A stretch of DNA of 64,000 nt from Cognatazoarcus halotolerans (GCF_009800965.1 NZ_WUAF01000006.1:217064-281063), one strand, 5' to 3'. Positions 1-8,906 are shown, counted from the stretch's first letter. Translations and numbers: made by a program. The notes: generated from the letters alone by a model not told the origin.

Positions 1-1091
1 TTGTCCACGAAGAATTCGGTGCCGCCGGTGTAACGGGTGTCGACCAGTGAATACTCGACCGACAGCGGCACACCGGAAATACTCACCGGTTGCGAGAGCA
101 TCACGCCGTTGCGCAGCGCCCAGGTCTTGATGTCGGGGTTGAAGGAATAATCGCCGACGGAGAACTTGGTCGTCTTGTAATAGCCGGCCATGTTGCCGAT
201 CACCATGTCGAAGCGGCCGAGCGGGACATGGTAGGTGCTTGCCAGCGCCGCCGCGTACATGCCGGCCACCGACGCCAGATCGGCCGAGCCGGTGACCGAG
301 TAGCGCAGACTCGGCGTGAGCGCCCATCGCGTCGTCATCGGTGAGCGGAAGGCGATGCCCAGACCGCCGTGATAGGACGCGGCGCCGGCTACCGTCACCT
401 GGGCGAGTGAGCCCGAGAGGGTAAACAGTTGTCCGGGTTTTTCCTTAGAGCGCCAGACGTGCGAGAACGGGATCCGGGTGATGTCACCCTTCTTCCCGTC
501 CATATCCACCTTGCCGTAAGCCGCTCCGAGCGTTGAAGAAGGGCTTTCGCTACCCGCCCCCAGATACTCGTTCAGGCTGTCGGACATCGCCGTGTCGAAG
601 TCGGTGGCGGCCGCAACCGGAATCATTCCGTCGGGGCCGGTGATCGGACTGTTGGGCGTATGCGTCGCCTGGTACTCGAGGATCTTCGAGAGGATGCCGC
701 TCTTCTTGACATAGTCCTCGAGCATGTCGCCGGAGGCGTCGCGATCGGTACCGGAAAAGGTCATGTCGATTCCCAGCGCGGCGATACGGAAACGCAGATC
801 GGGGCCCGACGTTTCGAAGTCCACCAGAATCGGCAGGCTGTTGAAGCTGATCTGCGCGGAAGACACAAGATTCTGGTTATAGGCCGGGACGATCGATTTG
901 AGGCCGGCATTGTTCATGAGATCGAAGAAGCTCTGAGCGGTGTCCTCGCAACGTGTGCCCTGGTCGATGAGGCCCGAACTGCCATAGACGAACAGTTCGA
1001 CGCCGTAGTTCTTGTTCGAGCATGTCGCGGCCGAGGCTGCCACGGGCAACGCCGCCATGACGGAAAGTGCGAGGAGTCCGGAGATTTTCAT
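1..1091 (-). CDS. Secreted, probably outer-membrane beta-barrel protein (partial)
   Basis: Reading from an ATG at 1091, the frame stays open to the window edge (363 codons seen, C-terminus missing). The N-terminus is a clear Sec signal peptide (MKISGLLALSVMAALPVAASA, then ATC). The middle part is soluble-looking. From about residue 225 the sequence alternates polar and aromatic/hydrophobic residues in short strands (for example SLRYSVTGS, then GRFDMVIGNMAGYYKTTKF), as in outer-membrane barrels or autotransporter-type domains. I do not recognise a family. It is the last visible gene of the minus-strand T6SS accessory series, 63 bp after the lipoprotein gene, so it may belong to the same envelope-associated set. 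Secretion is well supported; the barrel is inference. Confidence 0.7.
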   Translation of the reverse strand, partial: MKISGLLALSVMAALPVAASAATCSNKNYGVELFVYGSSGLIDQGTRCEDTAQSFFDLMNNAGLKSIVPAYNQNLVSSAQISFNSLPILVDFETSGPDLRFRIAALGIDMTFSGTDRDASGDMLEDYVKKSGILSKILEYQATHTPNSPITGPDGMIPVAAATDFDTAMSDSLNEYLGAGSESPSSTLGAAYGKVDMDGKKGDITRIPFSHVWRSKEKPGQLFTLSGSLAQVTVAGAASYHGGLGIAFRSPMTTRWALTPSLRYSVTGSADLASVAGMYAAALASTYHVPLGRFDMVIGNMAGYYKTTKFSVGDYSFNPDIKTWALRNGVMLSQPVSISGVPLSVEYSLVDTRYTGGTEFFVD

Positions 1092-1154
1092 CGTGTCGTG
1101 TCCTGGTGGCTGGCTGGCTGGTTGGGAGGCAATGCTGGCGCGTTTGCGCGCGGG

Positions 1155-1808
1155 TCAGACCTCGACCCGGCTCCGGTTCTTCGCTTCGATGGTGATGCGC
1201 TGGACGTTACCCGGTATGGAAGGGTCGGCCACCCGGGTGTGACGTACCTGGCCCGCACCCGATTTTTCGATGGTTTCCTGCAAGGTCACCTTCGAGGCGG
1301 CGGCACCGCCCTTTCCTGGTGCGGCGGCGACTGTCAGATCGATCGTTTCTCCCCGTTCGCTGGCCGTCCTGCGCGCATATTCCTCGAGCTTTCGTATCGC
1401 TTCACGGCCTTCCGGCGTATCGACCTGGCTCACCGGGATGTCCACCGAAACCGATTTGAACGCCGAGACGGTTTCCGTCTTGTTGGCCTTGGTATCGACT
1501 ACCTTGACCTGCTGGGTCTGCACCGGGGCCACTTTGGCACCCTTGACCTTGGCCGCCGCCTCACTTGCCTGTCGGGCCTCATCGACCTCCGCGTTGCGTG
1601 CCTTGACATAACCGACGATGCCGCCGACCAGTGCCCCGGCTGCGCAGCCGCCGCCCGCGTCATTTTCGGTCAGTGTCGCCAGCACCGCGCCGACCCCGCA
1701 GCCGATTGCGGCACCGATGCCGGCACTCTGGGTCTTGTTGTCCATCGTCGTGCAGGCGCTCAGCGCGAGCGCCACGCATACTGGAAGTACTGCAATGTTC
1801 TGCTTCAT
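1155..1808 (-). CDS. Lipoprotein with glycine-zipper segment
   Basis: A 217-residue protein with a lipoprotein signal peptide: a hydrophobic core, then the lipobox LSAC with Cys19 as the probable acylated residue. Residues about 28-68 are rich in Gly/Ala with GxxxG spacing (AGIGAAIGCGVGAVLA and GGGCAAGALVGGIVGYV), the pattern of glycine-zipper inner/outer-membrane lipoproteins. The C-terminal 130 residues are charged and soluble. It starts 29 bp after the phosphatase stop, so it is probably co-transcribed with the T6SS accessory genes. In that setting it could be an envelope or assembly factor, but no specific T6SS role can be read from the sequence. Confidence 0.75.
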   Translation of the reverse strand: MKQNIAVLPVCVALALSACTTMDNKTQSAGIGAAIGCGVGAVLATLTENDAGGGCAAGALVGGIVGYVKARNAEVDEARQASEAAAKVKGAKVAPVQTQQVKVVDTKANKTETVSAFKSVSVDIPVSQVDTPEGREAIRKLEEYARRTASERGETIDLTVAAAPGKGGAAASKVTLQETIEKSGAGQVRHTRVADPSIPGNVQRITIEAKNRSRVEV

Positions 1809-1837
1809 CTGCGTCTCCGGGTCTAGGTGAGGCGGAT

Positions 1838-2659
1838 CTACCCCAAAACTATGGTCTTGCCTTCGGTGGCCTGCTCAATCTTCACCGCAATTGCAGTGTA
1901 ATTGTCGTTCTGCTGGCCGTCCTGCGCGTCGACGATGGAGGCCATGCGCTCGAGCCAGTCGGCACTCGACACGCTCGCCTCCAGGCAACGCGTCATCTCG
2001 GCTTCGTCTACGTATTCCCACCAGCCGTCGCTGCAGATCAGGAAGCTGTCACCGGCCCCTATTCGTACCGGCTCGCCGGATACGCTGAGCGAAAGCTCGT
2101 CCGCGTTGCCGATCGCCGAGGTGAGCAGGCTGCGCTGCGGATGCGTACGGATGCTGGCGACGTCGCCATAGCCTGCGTCGATCATGCTTTGTACCAGGCT
2201 ATGGTCGCGCGTCTGGTGGATCAGGTTGCTGTTCCTGAAGAGATAGATGCGGGTGTCGCCCACGTGGGCCCATACCGCTTCGTGACGAACCGGGTCGATC
2301 AGCAGCAGCGCCGCGGTGGCATGCATGTTGTCGCCGTCGGGATGGGCACGCTTCTCGCTCATCACCGCCGCCTGAGCTGCCTCGAGAAGCGCGATCGCCG
2401 CCGCCTCGCCGTTGTTCGGGTCGCGTGCGAACTGTTCAAGCACCGTGCTCACCACCATCTGGGCGGCGCGATCCCCACTGCCGTGACCGCCGGCGCCATC
2501 CGAAAGGACCCAGCAGCACCCCTTGTCCGAGGTCCAGTAGCCGCAGGCGTCCTCATTGCGTTTGCGCTGGCCGATACGCGAAATGTAGGCAGTCTGGAGA
2601 TCGAGCATCGCTTCCTCCGAGCCGGGTTTCCGGGCGGTGCCGGCAGTGGGCGTGTTCAT
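1838..2659 (-). CDS. pppA: PP2C-family serine/threonine phosphatase, T6SS regulator PppA/Stp1 type
   Basis: A 273-residue PP2C phosphatase that would remove phosphate from Ser/Thr residues, in T6SS typically from the FHA protein, and so reset secretion. All metal-site motifs of the family are visible: RNED at 34-37, SDGAGGHG at 53-60, a GDTR motif near the middle, the later SDG (CSDGWWEYV) and a terminal DN (QNDNYTAIAV). The ATG at 2659 overlaps the tagH stop in an ATGA arrangement, which fixes the start and implies translational coupling. Its partner FHA protein is immediately upstream. No PpkA-type kinase is in the window, so the opposing kinase must be elsewhere or the phosphatase acts alone. 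Confidence 0.9.
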   Translation of the reverse strand: MNTPTAGTARKPGSEEAMLDLQTAYISRIGQRKRNEDACGYWTSDKGCCWVLSDGAGGHGSGDRAAQMVVSTVLEQFARDPNNGEAAAIALLEAAQAAVMSEKRAHPDGDNMHATAALLLIDPVRHEAVWAHVGDTRIYLFRNSNLIHQTRDHSLVQSMIDAGYGDVASIRTHPQRSLLTSAIGNADELSLSVSGEPVRIGAGDSFLICSDGWWEYVDEAEMTRCLEASVSSADWLERMASIVDAQDGQQNDNYTAIAVKIEQATEGKTIVLG

Positions 2660-4419
2660 TCGCGGCCACGCTGCAGTTGAGCGATCTGCGCTTCGTAGGC
2701 CTTGAGAAACTCGCGCCCGAAGAGCGAATGGAAATCGTCCTCTGCCTCGCGGGAGATCTCGCTGTAGCGCTGCTCATAGAGGTCCCATAGCTTGGCCTTG
2801 CGATTTGCCGGGAGCACACTGTCGAGCAGCGTTCTGGTTGTCAGCCGTGTTTCGAGTTCGGCCGGCGTGAACCTGTTCAGCACGCTCGCCAGTGCGGCAC
2901 GCAGGCCCGCGACAAAGCCGATCTGGTGGGCACGCAGATCGTCGTAGGCGTCGCGCATCGCCTCGGTCGGCGGCATGAAACCGCTACCCGGCGGGACCAG
3001 CAACTGCATCAGGGCGAAGTCCACATCGGGCGAGAACTTCAAGGGATTGTTGTTCTTGCTGACGATCATCGTGACGTCGGCGCGGACCTCGCGCTTGGTC
3101 GCGGCACGTGCGATCAGCAATTCCACCGTGCCCTGGACCGCTTCTCGCAACATGCCGCCGATATGCTCCATGAACTCCGGCGTCATTCCGCCTGCTGGCG
3201 AAAGCCCGGGCAGCCCGATGCCGCGCGCGAAGGCGGCGAGCAGCGCGTCGGCATCGGCGGACGAAGGCGGTGCGGTTGGTGGCGGTTCGGTCTTTTCCGC
3301 GGTGGCGTCTGCTGCTACCGGTTGCCGGGGCGGCGCGCTTTCGTCCGGTGTCTGGCGGAGTGAAGTGGGCCGGGGGGCAATGCGGGTCACCGCTTCCGCC
3401 GCGGTGGCCGGGTCAGGTTCCCGGGCTGAATCCGGCCCTGGCGCCGGGGTTGCCCAGGATACGACGCCCCCTGGTGGCGTCGATGGCAGGGGATTCGGTG
3501 AGGTCGCGGGTGTTCCGGGTGCCCGGGACTCTCCGCTGCTTGCCGCTTCGGGTGGTGCCGCTTCAATCGGTTTCGGCGGCGCAAAGGCGTCGTGCAGGAG
3601 GGGCGAATCGTTGCCGGCGCTCGGCACGACGTCGGGGGGCGCGTCGCTGCCGAACAGGGCAAAGGGGTCGCTTTCTCTGTCCGACGGGATCGGTGCGTGG
3701 GCCGGATCGCCCAGCGGGGAGCCGGCGAACGGGTCGTGGCCGGAGCCGGCCGCATCCAGTCCGAAAAGCGCGTCCAGCGAACTCGGCCGCTCGGCGCCGG
3801 TGATTCCGCCGATACCCAGGGGATCGGCGCCGGCGCGGTTGCTGTCGGGGTCGGCGGGTGGTCTGGCCGTGGGCGCGAAGGGGTCGATGCCGTGGGCTGC
3901 GGGCGTTTCAGGCGTATCCGGCGTCGCGGGTTTCGCGGGTGGAACGAACACCGCGAACGGGTCTTCATCGTACGGCGTTGACTGGGGGGACGATGATTTC
4001 GCCGTGGTAGGTGGCGGTGTGATCGCTGCCTGGGCTGGGGGCGGAGCGAACAGCCCGAGCGGGTCGCTCGCAGGGCTCGGCGCCGCGCTGCCCGCGGGGC
4101 TGGCCCCGGTGACGATCTCGACCCGCAATACGCAGTCGGCAATCCCGATTTCGTCACCGTCGTGCAGGCTTGCCCTCACGCCCTTGCCGAGCGGCCGGCC
4201 ATTCAGTGAGGTGGGGTTGCCGCCGTGATCGGTCAGGATGTAGGACTCGCCGTCGTGCCCGATCTGCGCCTGCATCCGCGAGATGTGGCGATTCGGGTCG
4301 GGCAGGGCGAGGGCATTGCTGGCGTCGCGACCGATCGTGCCGCCACGCTCGTCGAAATCGTGGCTGAGCGGCGTGGCGGGAGGAAAACCGTTGTCCTGTG
4401 TGAGCGTGATGCGTAACAC
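2656..4419 (-). CDS. tagH: T6SS-associated FHA-domain protein TagH (ImpI/Fha type)
   Basis: A 587-residue protein with three parts. Residues 1-100 form an FHA phosphothreonine-binding domain (TIGRDASNALALPD, then the conserved HISR and later a TSLNGRPLGKG loop). Residues about 110-390 are a long Pro/Ala/Asp-rich linker. Residues about 395-587 match the conserved C-terminal domain of T6SS TagH/ImpI proteins. In the family the FHA domain reads phosphorylation state and helps switch on T6SS assembly. It overlaps pppA by 4 bp and follows the TIGR02270-like gene by 18 bp, so the genes are co-expressed. The low-complexity linker explains the many long spurious open frames on both strands here. Confidence 0.9.
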   Translation of the reverse strand: MLRITLTQDNGFPPATPLSHDFDERGGTIGRDASNALALPDPNRHISRMQAQIGHDGESYILTDHGGNPTSLNGRPLGKGVRASLHDGDEIGIADCVLRVEIVTGASPAGSAAPSPASDPLGLFAPPPAQAAITPPPTTAKSSSPQSTPYDEDPFAVFVPPAKPATPDTPETPAAHGIDPFAPTARPPADPDSNRAGADPLGIGGITGAERPSSLDALFGLDAAGSGHDPFAGSPLGDPAHAPIPSDRESDPFALFGSDAPPDVVPSAGNDSPLLHDAFAPPKPIEAAPPEAASSGESRAPGTPATSPNPLPSTPPGGVVSWATPAPGPDSAREPDPATAAEAVTRIAPRPTSLRQTPDESAPPRQPVAADATAEKTEPPPTAPPSSADADALLAAFARGIGLPGLSPAGGMTPEFMEHIGGMLREAVQGTVELLIARAATKREVRADVTMIVSKNNNPLKFSPDVDFALMQLLVPPGSGFMPPTEAMRDAYDDLRAHQIGFVAGLRAALASVLNRFTPAELETRLTTRTLLDSVLPANRKAKLWDLYEQRYSEISREAEDDFHSLFGREFLKAYEAQIAQLQRGRE

Positions 4420-4437
4420 CGTGCTTGCTCCGTTGGT

Positions 4438-5652
4438 TCAGATGACCGGGGGCGGGGCCATGAGCCGCTCGCCCGCGAGTGCGGCACGCATGCCGAAATC
4501 CCAGCGTGCCGCCAGATCGATCGTTGCCTGGGCGGCGGTGGACAGGGCTGACGAGATCTCGTGACCACGACACCAGCGCCGGCCGCTGCGCCAGCGTGCC
4601 TCGTTTCTTGTCCATTGCTGCCGCGCGCGCGCCTGATCGGGCAGCCATACATCATCGACGAACTCGCGCTCGAACTCGTCGGCGTTCGCGTCGATCGGCA
4701 AGGTGTGGCGCTGCGCGGCAACATCGAGTCCGGTCAGCCTGGTGTAGGCGGTGCCCGCCGCAGCAGCGGTCAGGGGGTTGGAATCGGCCATCATCCCGAT
4801 GATCGTTTCGATCGCCTCGGGGTGGCCGGTGCGGGCCAGCATCGCGCATCGGCTCGGGCCGGGCAGCGCAGCGATCCGGTCGCCCCAGGCGGCGGACGAA
4901 AAAGCGTCTTCGAGAGCCGCGCACAGCCCGAGGCCGAGCGTGTCGCCGGTGGCGGCGAGGCGGGACGCAAACGATGGTAGCCATTGCTCACCGCGCCAGA
5001 TCGCAGCGCCGATCGCCGCGGCACGCAGGGCGTCATCGCCGGCCTCGAGCGCCGTCCGGTAGGGCAGCGGTCTCGTTGCCGACGCCGGGTCGGTCAGAGC
5101 GACGCACTGCCAGGCAACGGCCGCGACCCCGGCGTCCGCTACTTCCAGCAAGCGGTGCAGGGCCGCATCATCCGGGGCCAGGCGCTGCCGGGTGACGAGC
5201 GCCGCGGCAGCTGCAACCGCGCGGGCTGGCTCCGCACCCGTCAGGGCGTCGCGCAGAGCGGCTTCGGTGTGCGCCTGGGATGCCGCACCGAGTGCATCGC
5301 CCAGGCCGTGCAGGCGTGGCCCTTCGGCTTTCCGAAAAGCGTCCAGAACACGCGCGATCGCGGCTCGCTGGCCGCTGCGCAGAAACGCCCAGGCGGCAGC
5401 GAAGACCTCGTCCCGGTCGTCTGCGCAGAGCCAGTCGTCGAACAGGGCAAGCAGGCCTTCATCCGCTGCGAGCATGCCTTGCAGGTGGGCCTCGATGCGT
5501 CCCTGCAGGTCCTGGAGATCCCTTAGCGTCAGGGTCTCCGAGAAAATTGCGCCGCGGCGTCTGCCCCAGAGATAGGCGAGTTCCTCGCCATGCGTGATGG
5601 CAAGGTCTGCGATGAAGCGCACCCGGCACCGTGGAGGCGAAACGACGGCCAT
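4438..5652 (-). CDS. TIGR02270-family protein (HEAT-like helical repeats), T6SS-linked
   Basis: About 404 residues from the ATG at 5652. A longer frame begins at 5727, but that start would lie inside the DUF6484 gene, while 5652 sits just after its stop. The protein begins by placing a Trp/Gly/Arg-rich helix (EELAYLWGRRRGAIF), then consists of Ala-rich helical repeats of roughly 30-40 residues resembling HEAT repeats. This organisation and the setting beside vgrG, PAAR-like and tagH genes match the conserved hypothetical family TIGR02270. Its function is unknown; a scaffold or loading role for effectors is inference only. Confidence 0.75.
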   Translation of the reverse strand: MAVVSPPRCRVRFIADLAITHGEELAYLWGRRRGAIFSETLTLRDLQDLQGRIEAHLQGMLAADEGLLALFDDWLCADDRDEVFAAAWAFLRSGQRAAIARVLDAFRKAEGPRLHGLGDALGAASQAHTEAALRDALTGAEPARAVAAAAALVTRQRLAPDDAALHRLLEVADAGVAAVAWQCVALTDPASATRPLPYRTALEAGDDALRAAAIGAAIWRGEQWLPSFASRLAATGDTLGLGLCAALEDAFSSAAWGDRIAALPGPSRCAMLARTGHPEAIETIIGMMADSNPLTAAAAGTAYTRLTGLDVAAQRHTLPIDANADEFEREFVDDVWLPDQARARQQWTRNEARWRSGRRWCRGHEISSALSTAAQATIDLAARWDFGMRAALAGERLMAPPPVI

Positions 5653-5656
5653 GGAT

Positions 5657-6082
5657 TCAGTTGATCGCGACGTTGCCGGCACGGATGCGCTGGGTTCCGC
5701 GGGCACGCAGCAGAACGTCCTCCCCACGCAGCATCAGCTTGCCGTCAGCGGCACGAAGGTCGATGGAAACGTCGCCGCACTTGAGCGTCAGGATCTCGGT
5801 CGCTTCGAGCGTGAGTCGTGGCGGCGCCTGCGGTTCGCGGAAGGGCCCGACACGCCCGAGGACAATGCCGCGACCGCTGGCGTCGGGGGGCAGGGCAAGC
5901 ACGGTATCGCCCGGCACGAGTTGCGTGACGTGACCGCTGTCAAGCCAGTCGCAGTCGAATTCACGGTCGGCATGGTCGCGGACCCGAAGCCGTCCATCCG
6001 CGATCGCTACCAGGGTGGCGCGCTGAGGGCCGGGGTTTGCCGGGGCGGGGCGCTGGAAGTCGATGACGCGAGTATTTGACAT
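5657..6082 (-). CDS. DUF6484-like T6SS accessory protein
   Basis: A 141-residue protein starting at ATG 6082, chosen over a GTG at 6094 because GAGG lies 7 bases before it. The N-terminal half is a small beta-rich domain (ATLVAIADGRLRVRD, then PGDTVLALPPD) ending in a GRGIVLGRVG turn, similar to an OB/gp5-like fold. The C-terminal half has short repeated strands (TLKCGDVSIDLRAADGKLML, then RARGTQRIRAGNVAIN) that resemble the needle repeats at the end of VgrG. These features and the position between a PAAR-like gene and the TIGR02270-like gene fit DUF6484. Probable role: part of, or chaperone for, the spike complex. This is inferred from context. Confidence 0.7.
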   Translation of the reverse strand: MSNTRVIDFQRPAPANPGPQRATLVAIADGRLRVRDHADREFDCDWLDSGHVTQLVPGDTVLALPPDASGRGIVLGRVGPFREPQAPPRLTLEATEILTLKCGDVSIDLRAADGKLMLRGEDVLLRARGTQRIRAGNVAIN

Positions 6083-6150
6083 GGGATGCCTCACGGATTT
6101 GTCGGGCGAACGCGCTGCTCAGGAGTCATGAATCCCGCTGCGCCGCGGGT

Positions 6151-6528
6151 TCATCCGCAGATGTTCTTCTTGTTGTGCCACAAGGGATCGCCCATTCGGC
6201 ATACGTTCTTGCCGTCGAGCATCACGTCGAACGAATACATCAGGAACTCGCATTCCTGTTTGAAAGTGCTGGAAAGGACGCCGCCGGCACTTCCGGCCTC
6301 GTCGCCCGTGCTCATCATGTACTTCGCGCCCTTGACCATGACCATGCTGCCGTCTGCCTTCACGGTGGTGGTGCCAGCCGACGTGTCGGCCGATTTGCCG
6401 ATATTGGGATAGGGGATCGGGATCGGTCCGCCCGGCGAAGGGGTCTTGCAGACATCCGGGAACACGATACTCAGGCCACCGCTGTTCTTGTGGGCGAATC
6501 CCTTGATGTTATGGACGGTACAGGGCAT
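6151..6528 (-). CDS. PAAR-like DUF4150 domain protein (T6SS spike tip)
   Basis: A 125-residue protein made almost entirely of one PAAR-like DUF4150 domain. The typical pattern is visible: an early FPDVCKTP, the Pro-rich PIPIPYPNIG, a Lys-rich strand and a C-terminal GDPLWHNKKN. Cys residues at the start (CTVHN, VCKTP) and end (CEFL, VCRMGD, ICG) could hold structure or metal. PAAR-type proteins sharpen the VgrG tip and recruit effectors. Here the domain stands alone, with no fused toxin, so the cargo is more likely the separate AHH protein. The neighbours are 18 bp and 68 bp away on the same strand. Confidence 0.85.
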   Translation of the reverse strand: MPCTVHNIKGFAHKNSGGLSIVFPDVCKTPSPGGPIPIPYPNIGKSADTSAGTTTVKADGSMVMVKGAKYMMSTGDEAGSAGGVLSSTFKQECEFLMYSFDVMLDGKNVCRMGDPLWHNKKNICG

Positions 6529-6546
6529 GGCGATCTCCGGGGATGG

Positions 6547-7596
6547 TCAGCCGGCGCGAGTGAGCAGTGCCGCGGCGCGGTCACCGTGGTCGGACGAAGC
6601 ATAAACCAGGCATGGCCCCGGCCGATAGCCGCCAGCCAGTCCGTGCGCGGCGAGGGCCGCAAGCAGGGGGCCATGCGCGGCACCGAGATCGCCGCAGCAT
6701 TCGGCCGGGTGCTCGAGTTGCATGGCGTCGGAAAAATGTGCCGCGTTGCGGATGCGGGCGACACCGAACTCGCGGGCCCAGTAGCGTTCGCCATTGAAGG
6801 AGGAGTAGGTGCAGGCGATCGGCGACGGCGGGGGCTGTTCGCCGAAAAGGCCGGTCACGGCAGCCGCGAGTCCCTCGCCCAGGTACGGGGCCTCGGCATA
6901 CAGGTGGCCGGCTTCGACCGCCATGCCGGCCCCTTCAATGCGGGCCAGAGCCGCACCGTCACGCTTGCCGTCAGCCTTGCCCAGCAGCAGGAAGGCGGCA
7001 CCTTCCCCGGGTCGGAAGCCCTCGCCGTTCGATTCGCTGCGCAGCCGGCCCCGGAGGTCAAAGGTGTCGAGCACGTAGGGATCGAGCAGGCTGTCCACAC
7101 CGCCGACGAGCACATGGTCGGTCTGGCCGGCCTCGATGAACATGGCCGCCTGGCGCAGTGCCATCAGTCCCGCGGCGCGACCGCGTGCCACTGCCACGCT
7201 GCGCGAGAGGTCGATGGCCGCGCCGCTTTGCAGGAGGAGATGCCGCAGGAAAGCCGCTGGTTCGATTGCCCGCAGGGCGTGGTGTTCCGGCAGCCCCAGC
7301 AACAGGGGCAGCGGGGCGGTATCGGCGGGCAAGGTCTCGAGCGCCTCTGCAAGCGCGACGTGCGCCAGCCGGAGCATGCGGGCCTCGCGGGATTGCAGTG
7401 GGAGGTCTTGCAGCGGATCGGCGAGCGGCGGCAGCGCGTCATCCGGTACGCTGCCTGCGACAACCGGCTCGCCCCGCCTGTCGTTCAGCGATATTTCCCG
7501 CAAGCGTGCCACCCGGGCACGCGCCGCTGCAGCGGTTTCGGCGAGGCCGAGACCGATAGGGGTGATGCAGCCCGCACCGAGAATCATCATTGCCAT
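6547..7596 (-). CDS. Catalytically degenerate ketoacyl-synthase-like (thiolase fold) protein of T6SS island
   Basis: A 349-residue protein with the outline of a beta-ketoacyl synthase: an N-terminal GAGCITPIGLG, a central HVLVGGVDSLLDPYVL, then RPGEGAAFLLLG and a C-terminal CGDLGAAHGPLLAALA. The catalytic residues are lost. The segment that carries the nucleophilic Cys in FabF-type enzymes reads ARGRAAG, placing Arg140 at the Cys position, and the His of the GHxxGAAG motif is Asp303. It therefore cannot work as a condensing enzyme. It lies between the immunity gene and the PAAR-like gene and is homologous in its second half to the membrane protein at 37268-38650. A structural or chaperone role in effector loading is inferred. 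Confidence 0.75.
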   Translation of the reverse strand: MAMMILGAGCITPIGLGLAETAAAARARVARLREISLNDRRGEPVVAGSVPDDALPPLADPLQDLPLQSREARMLRLAHVALAEALETLPADTAPLPLLLGLPEHHALRAIEPAAFLRHLLLQSGAAIDLSRSVAVARGRAAGLMALRQAAMFIEAGQTDHVLVGGVDSLLDPYVLDTFDLRGRLRSESNGEGFRPGEGAAFLLLGKADGKRDGAALARIEGAGMAVEAGHLYAEAPYLGEGLAAAVTGLFGEQPPPSPIACTYSSFNGERYWAREFGVARIRNAAHFSDAMQLEHPAECCGDLGAAHGPLLAALAAHGLAGGYRPGPCLVYASSDHGDRAAALLTRAG

Positions 7597-7613
7597 GCGC
7601 CGTGCGGCCCCGT

Positions 7614-8150
7614 TCAGTCGAGCGCCTCGAATCCGATGTCGTCGTAGCCGGCGCCGGCAATGAGCCGTTGCAGTCGTTCGCTGACGATCATGCAGTCGGT
7701 GTCCTCGTCCGCGACGAAGAGATCCAGATCCGGTATCCGGGCCGGGTCGAGGGCGAGACGGTCGACGATGGTCATGCCGTCGCCGAGCGAACGGGTCTCC
7801 GATCGCCCCATGTCCACGCAGTTCACACGGCCGACGATGTTGAGCAGCAGGTAATCGTCGATGAGCACGTCGTTCGTCTCGTCGCTGATCTCAACGGGGC
7901 TGGCCTCGATGTTGGAGATACCTGCCGCAAGCAGGGTGGCGTGGAAGTCACGGGTGCCGATCCAGGCCGGTGATTCGAAGAAGGTCGGCAGCTTGCCGTT
8001 CGGCAATTCCGGATCGAGCTTGAGCTGCAGCGGCGGGACGAAATCGGGATCGAAACGGTGGCCGCTCTTGAACTCGGTCATGAAGTGGCTGGTTGCATAC
8101 AGACCGGCCCCGTTGGGGTCGATGCGGCGGTACATGCGGAAATGCTTCAT
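7614..8150 (-). CDS. Imm11/DUF1629-type immunity protein for the AHH effector
   Basis: A 178-residue acidic soluble protein without signal peptide or membrane segment. Its size, the opening KHFRMYRRIDP, the middle block on DDYLLLNIVGRVNCVDM and the late region of alternating hydrophobics (ARIPDLDLFVADEDTDCMIV) fit the Imm11/MXAN_0049-type immunity family. It lies directly downstream of the AHH nuclease gene (21 bp gap), the usual toxin-then-immunity order, so it probably blocks that nuclease in the producing cell or kin. The family call is from recognition of pattern and context, not from a search. Confidence 0.7.
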   Translation of the reverse strand: MKHFRMYRRIDPNGAGLYATSHFMTEFKSGHRFDPDFVPPLQLKLDPELPNGKLPTFFESPAWIGTRDFHATLLAAGISNIEASPVEISDETNDVLIDDYLLLNIVGRVNCVDMGRSETRSLGDGMTIVDRLALDPARIPDLDLFVADEDTDCMIVSERLQRLIAGAGYDDIGFEALD

Positions 8151-8171
8151 CGCTGAGGGTCCTTGGCGGAT

Positions 8172-8906
8172 TCAGGTGCCGAATCCGCCGTTCTGGGCGA
8201 ATTCGGCGGCTATTCTGGAAACGAAGACGCGACAGCTGTTGATGTCCTGCTCGAGCAGATCCGAAGCCTTGTCGACATAGCGAACCATGTTGTCGCGCGG
8301 CGGCAGCTTGCCCGCCTGTTTCTTGCCCTTGCAGCCCTCGCATGGCGGGTCCTTCTTGTAGTGCGAGACCGCGTGATTGGCGATCTTGTCGAGATACTTC
8401 TTGACGCACTCCTTGTACGCGCATTCGCCGATGCCGTAGTTGTTCGAACCGCTGTGCTTGCCCTGGTGCATCTGGATCTGGGCAAGCTGCATTACCTTGA
8501 ACATCAGCGAGCGGTTGCTCGCGACATGGGCGGCAGAGCTTGCCGCCGTGTGCCATTCGGCCAGGCTCGACGCATAGGGCATCCATTTGCCATTGTTGCG
8601 GTGGTCGACGTCGTATCGCGTATCGCCGAAGATGATGCTGCCGTCCTTGAGCCACTGGGCGACCCTGTGGTTCTTCAGTGTCAGGTGCGGAATCAGGTGG
8701 TGGGCCTGCGATGGCCAGCACGAACTCGACAGGTCGGCTTCCCTGGCTGCCCTCGTGGGCTGATTGCCGAGGCTGCTGCCGAGCCGGCCCGCATCGCCGT
8801 CGAGGTTTGCCTTCCAGTCCGTCTGGTCGGGCTTGAACTCGCATTTGCCGTCCTTTTCGTCGGACGACAACATCGCGACAAGTACGGCTTCACCGACCTG
8901 CGTCAT
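8172..8906 (-). CDS. AHH-family nuclease effector (putative T6SS toxin)
   Basis: A 244-residue protein. The start at 8906 is chosen because AAAGGAGA lies 6-7 bases before it; an earlier ATG at 8933 has no such site. It carries the AHH signature of HNH-like nuclease toxins: QAHHLIPHLTLKNH around residues 67-80, then a DVDHRNNGKWMPY segment and a downstream QMHQGKHSGSNNYG block, which corresponds to the second half of the metal site. Two CxxC-like pairs (CAYKEC, CEGCKG) may bind zinc. It has no secretion signal, as expected for a T6SS cargo. It overlaps the DUF2169 adaptor gene by 17 bp and is followed by its probable immunity gene. Confidence 0.82.
   Translation of the reverse strand: MTQVGEAVLVAMLSSDEKDGKCEFKPDQTDWKANLDGDAGRLGSSLGNQPTRAAREADLSSSCWPSQAHHLIPHLTLKNHRVAQWLKDGSIIFGDTRYDVDHRNNGKWMPYASSLAEWHTAASSAAHVASNRSLMFKVMQLAQIQMHQGKHSGSNNYGIGECAYKECVKKYLDKIANHAVSHYKKDPPCEGCKGKKQAGKLPPRDNMVRYVDKASDLLEQDINSCRVFVSRIAAEFAQNGGFGT

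Noticed and set aside
6547..7596. Fatty-acid or polyketide synthase function for the synthase-like gene
   Set aside because: The catalytic Cys and the GHxxGAAG His are lost and no acyl-carrier or related gene is near.
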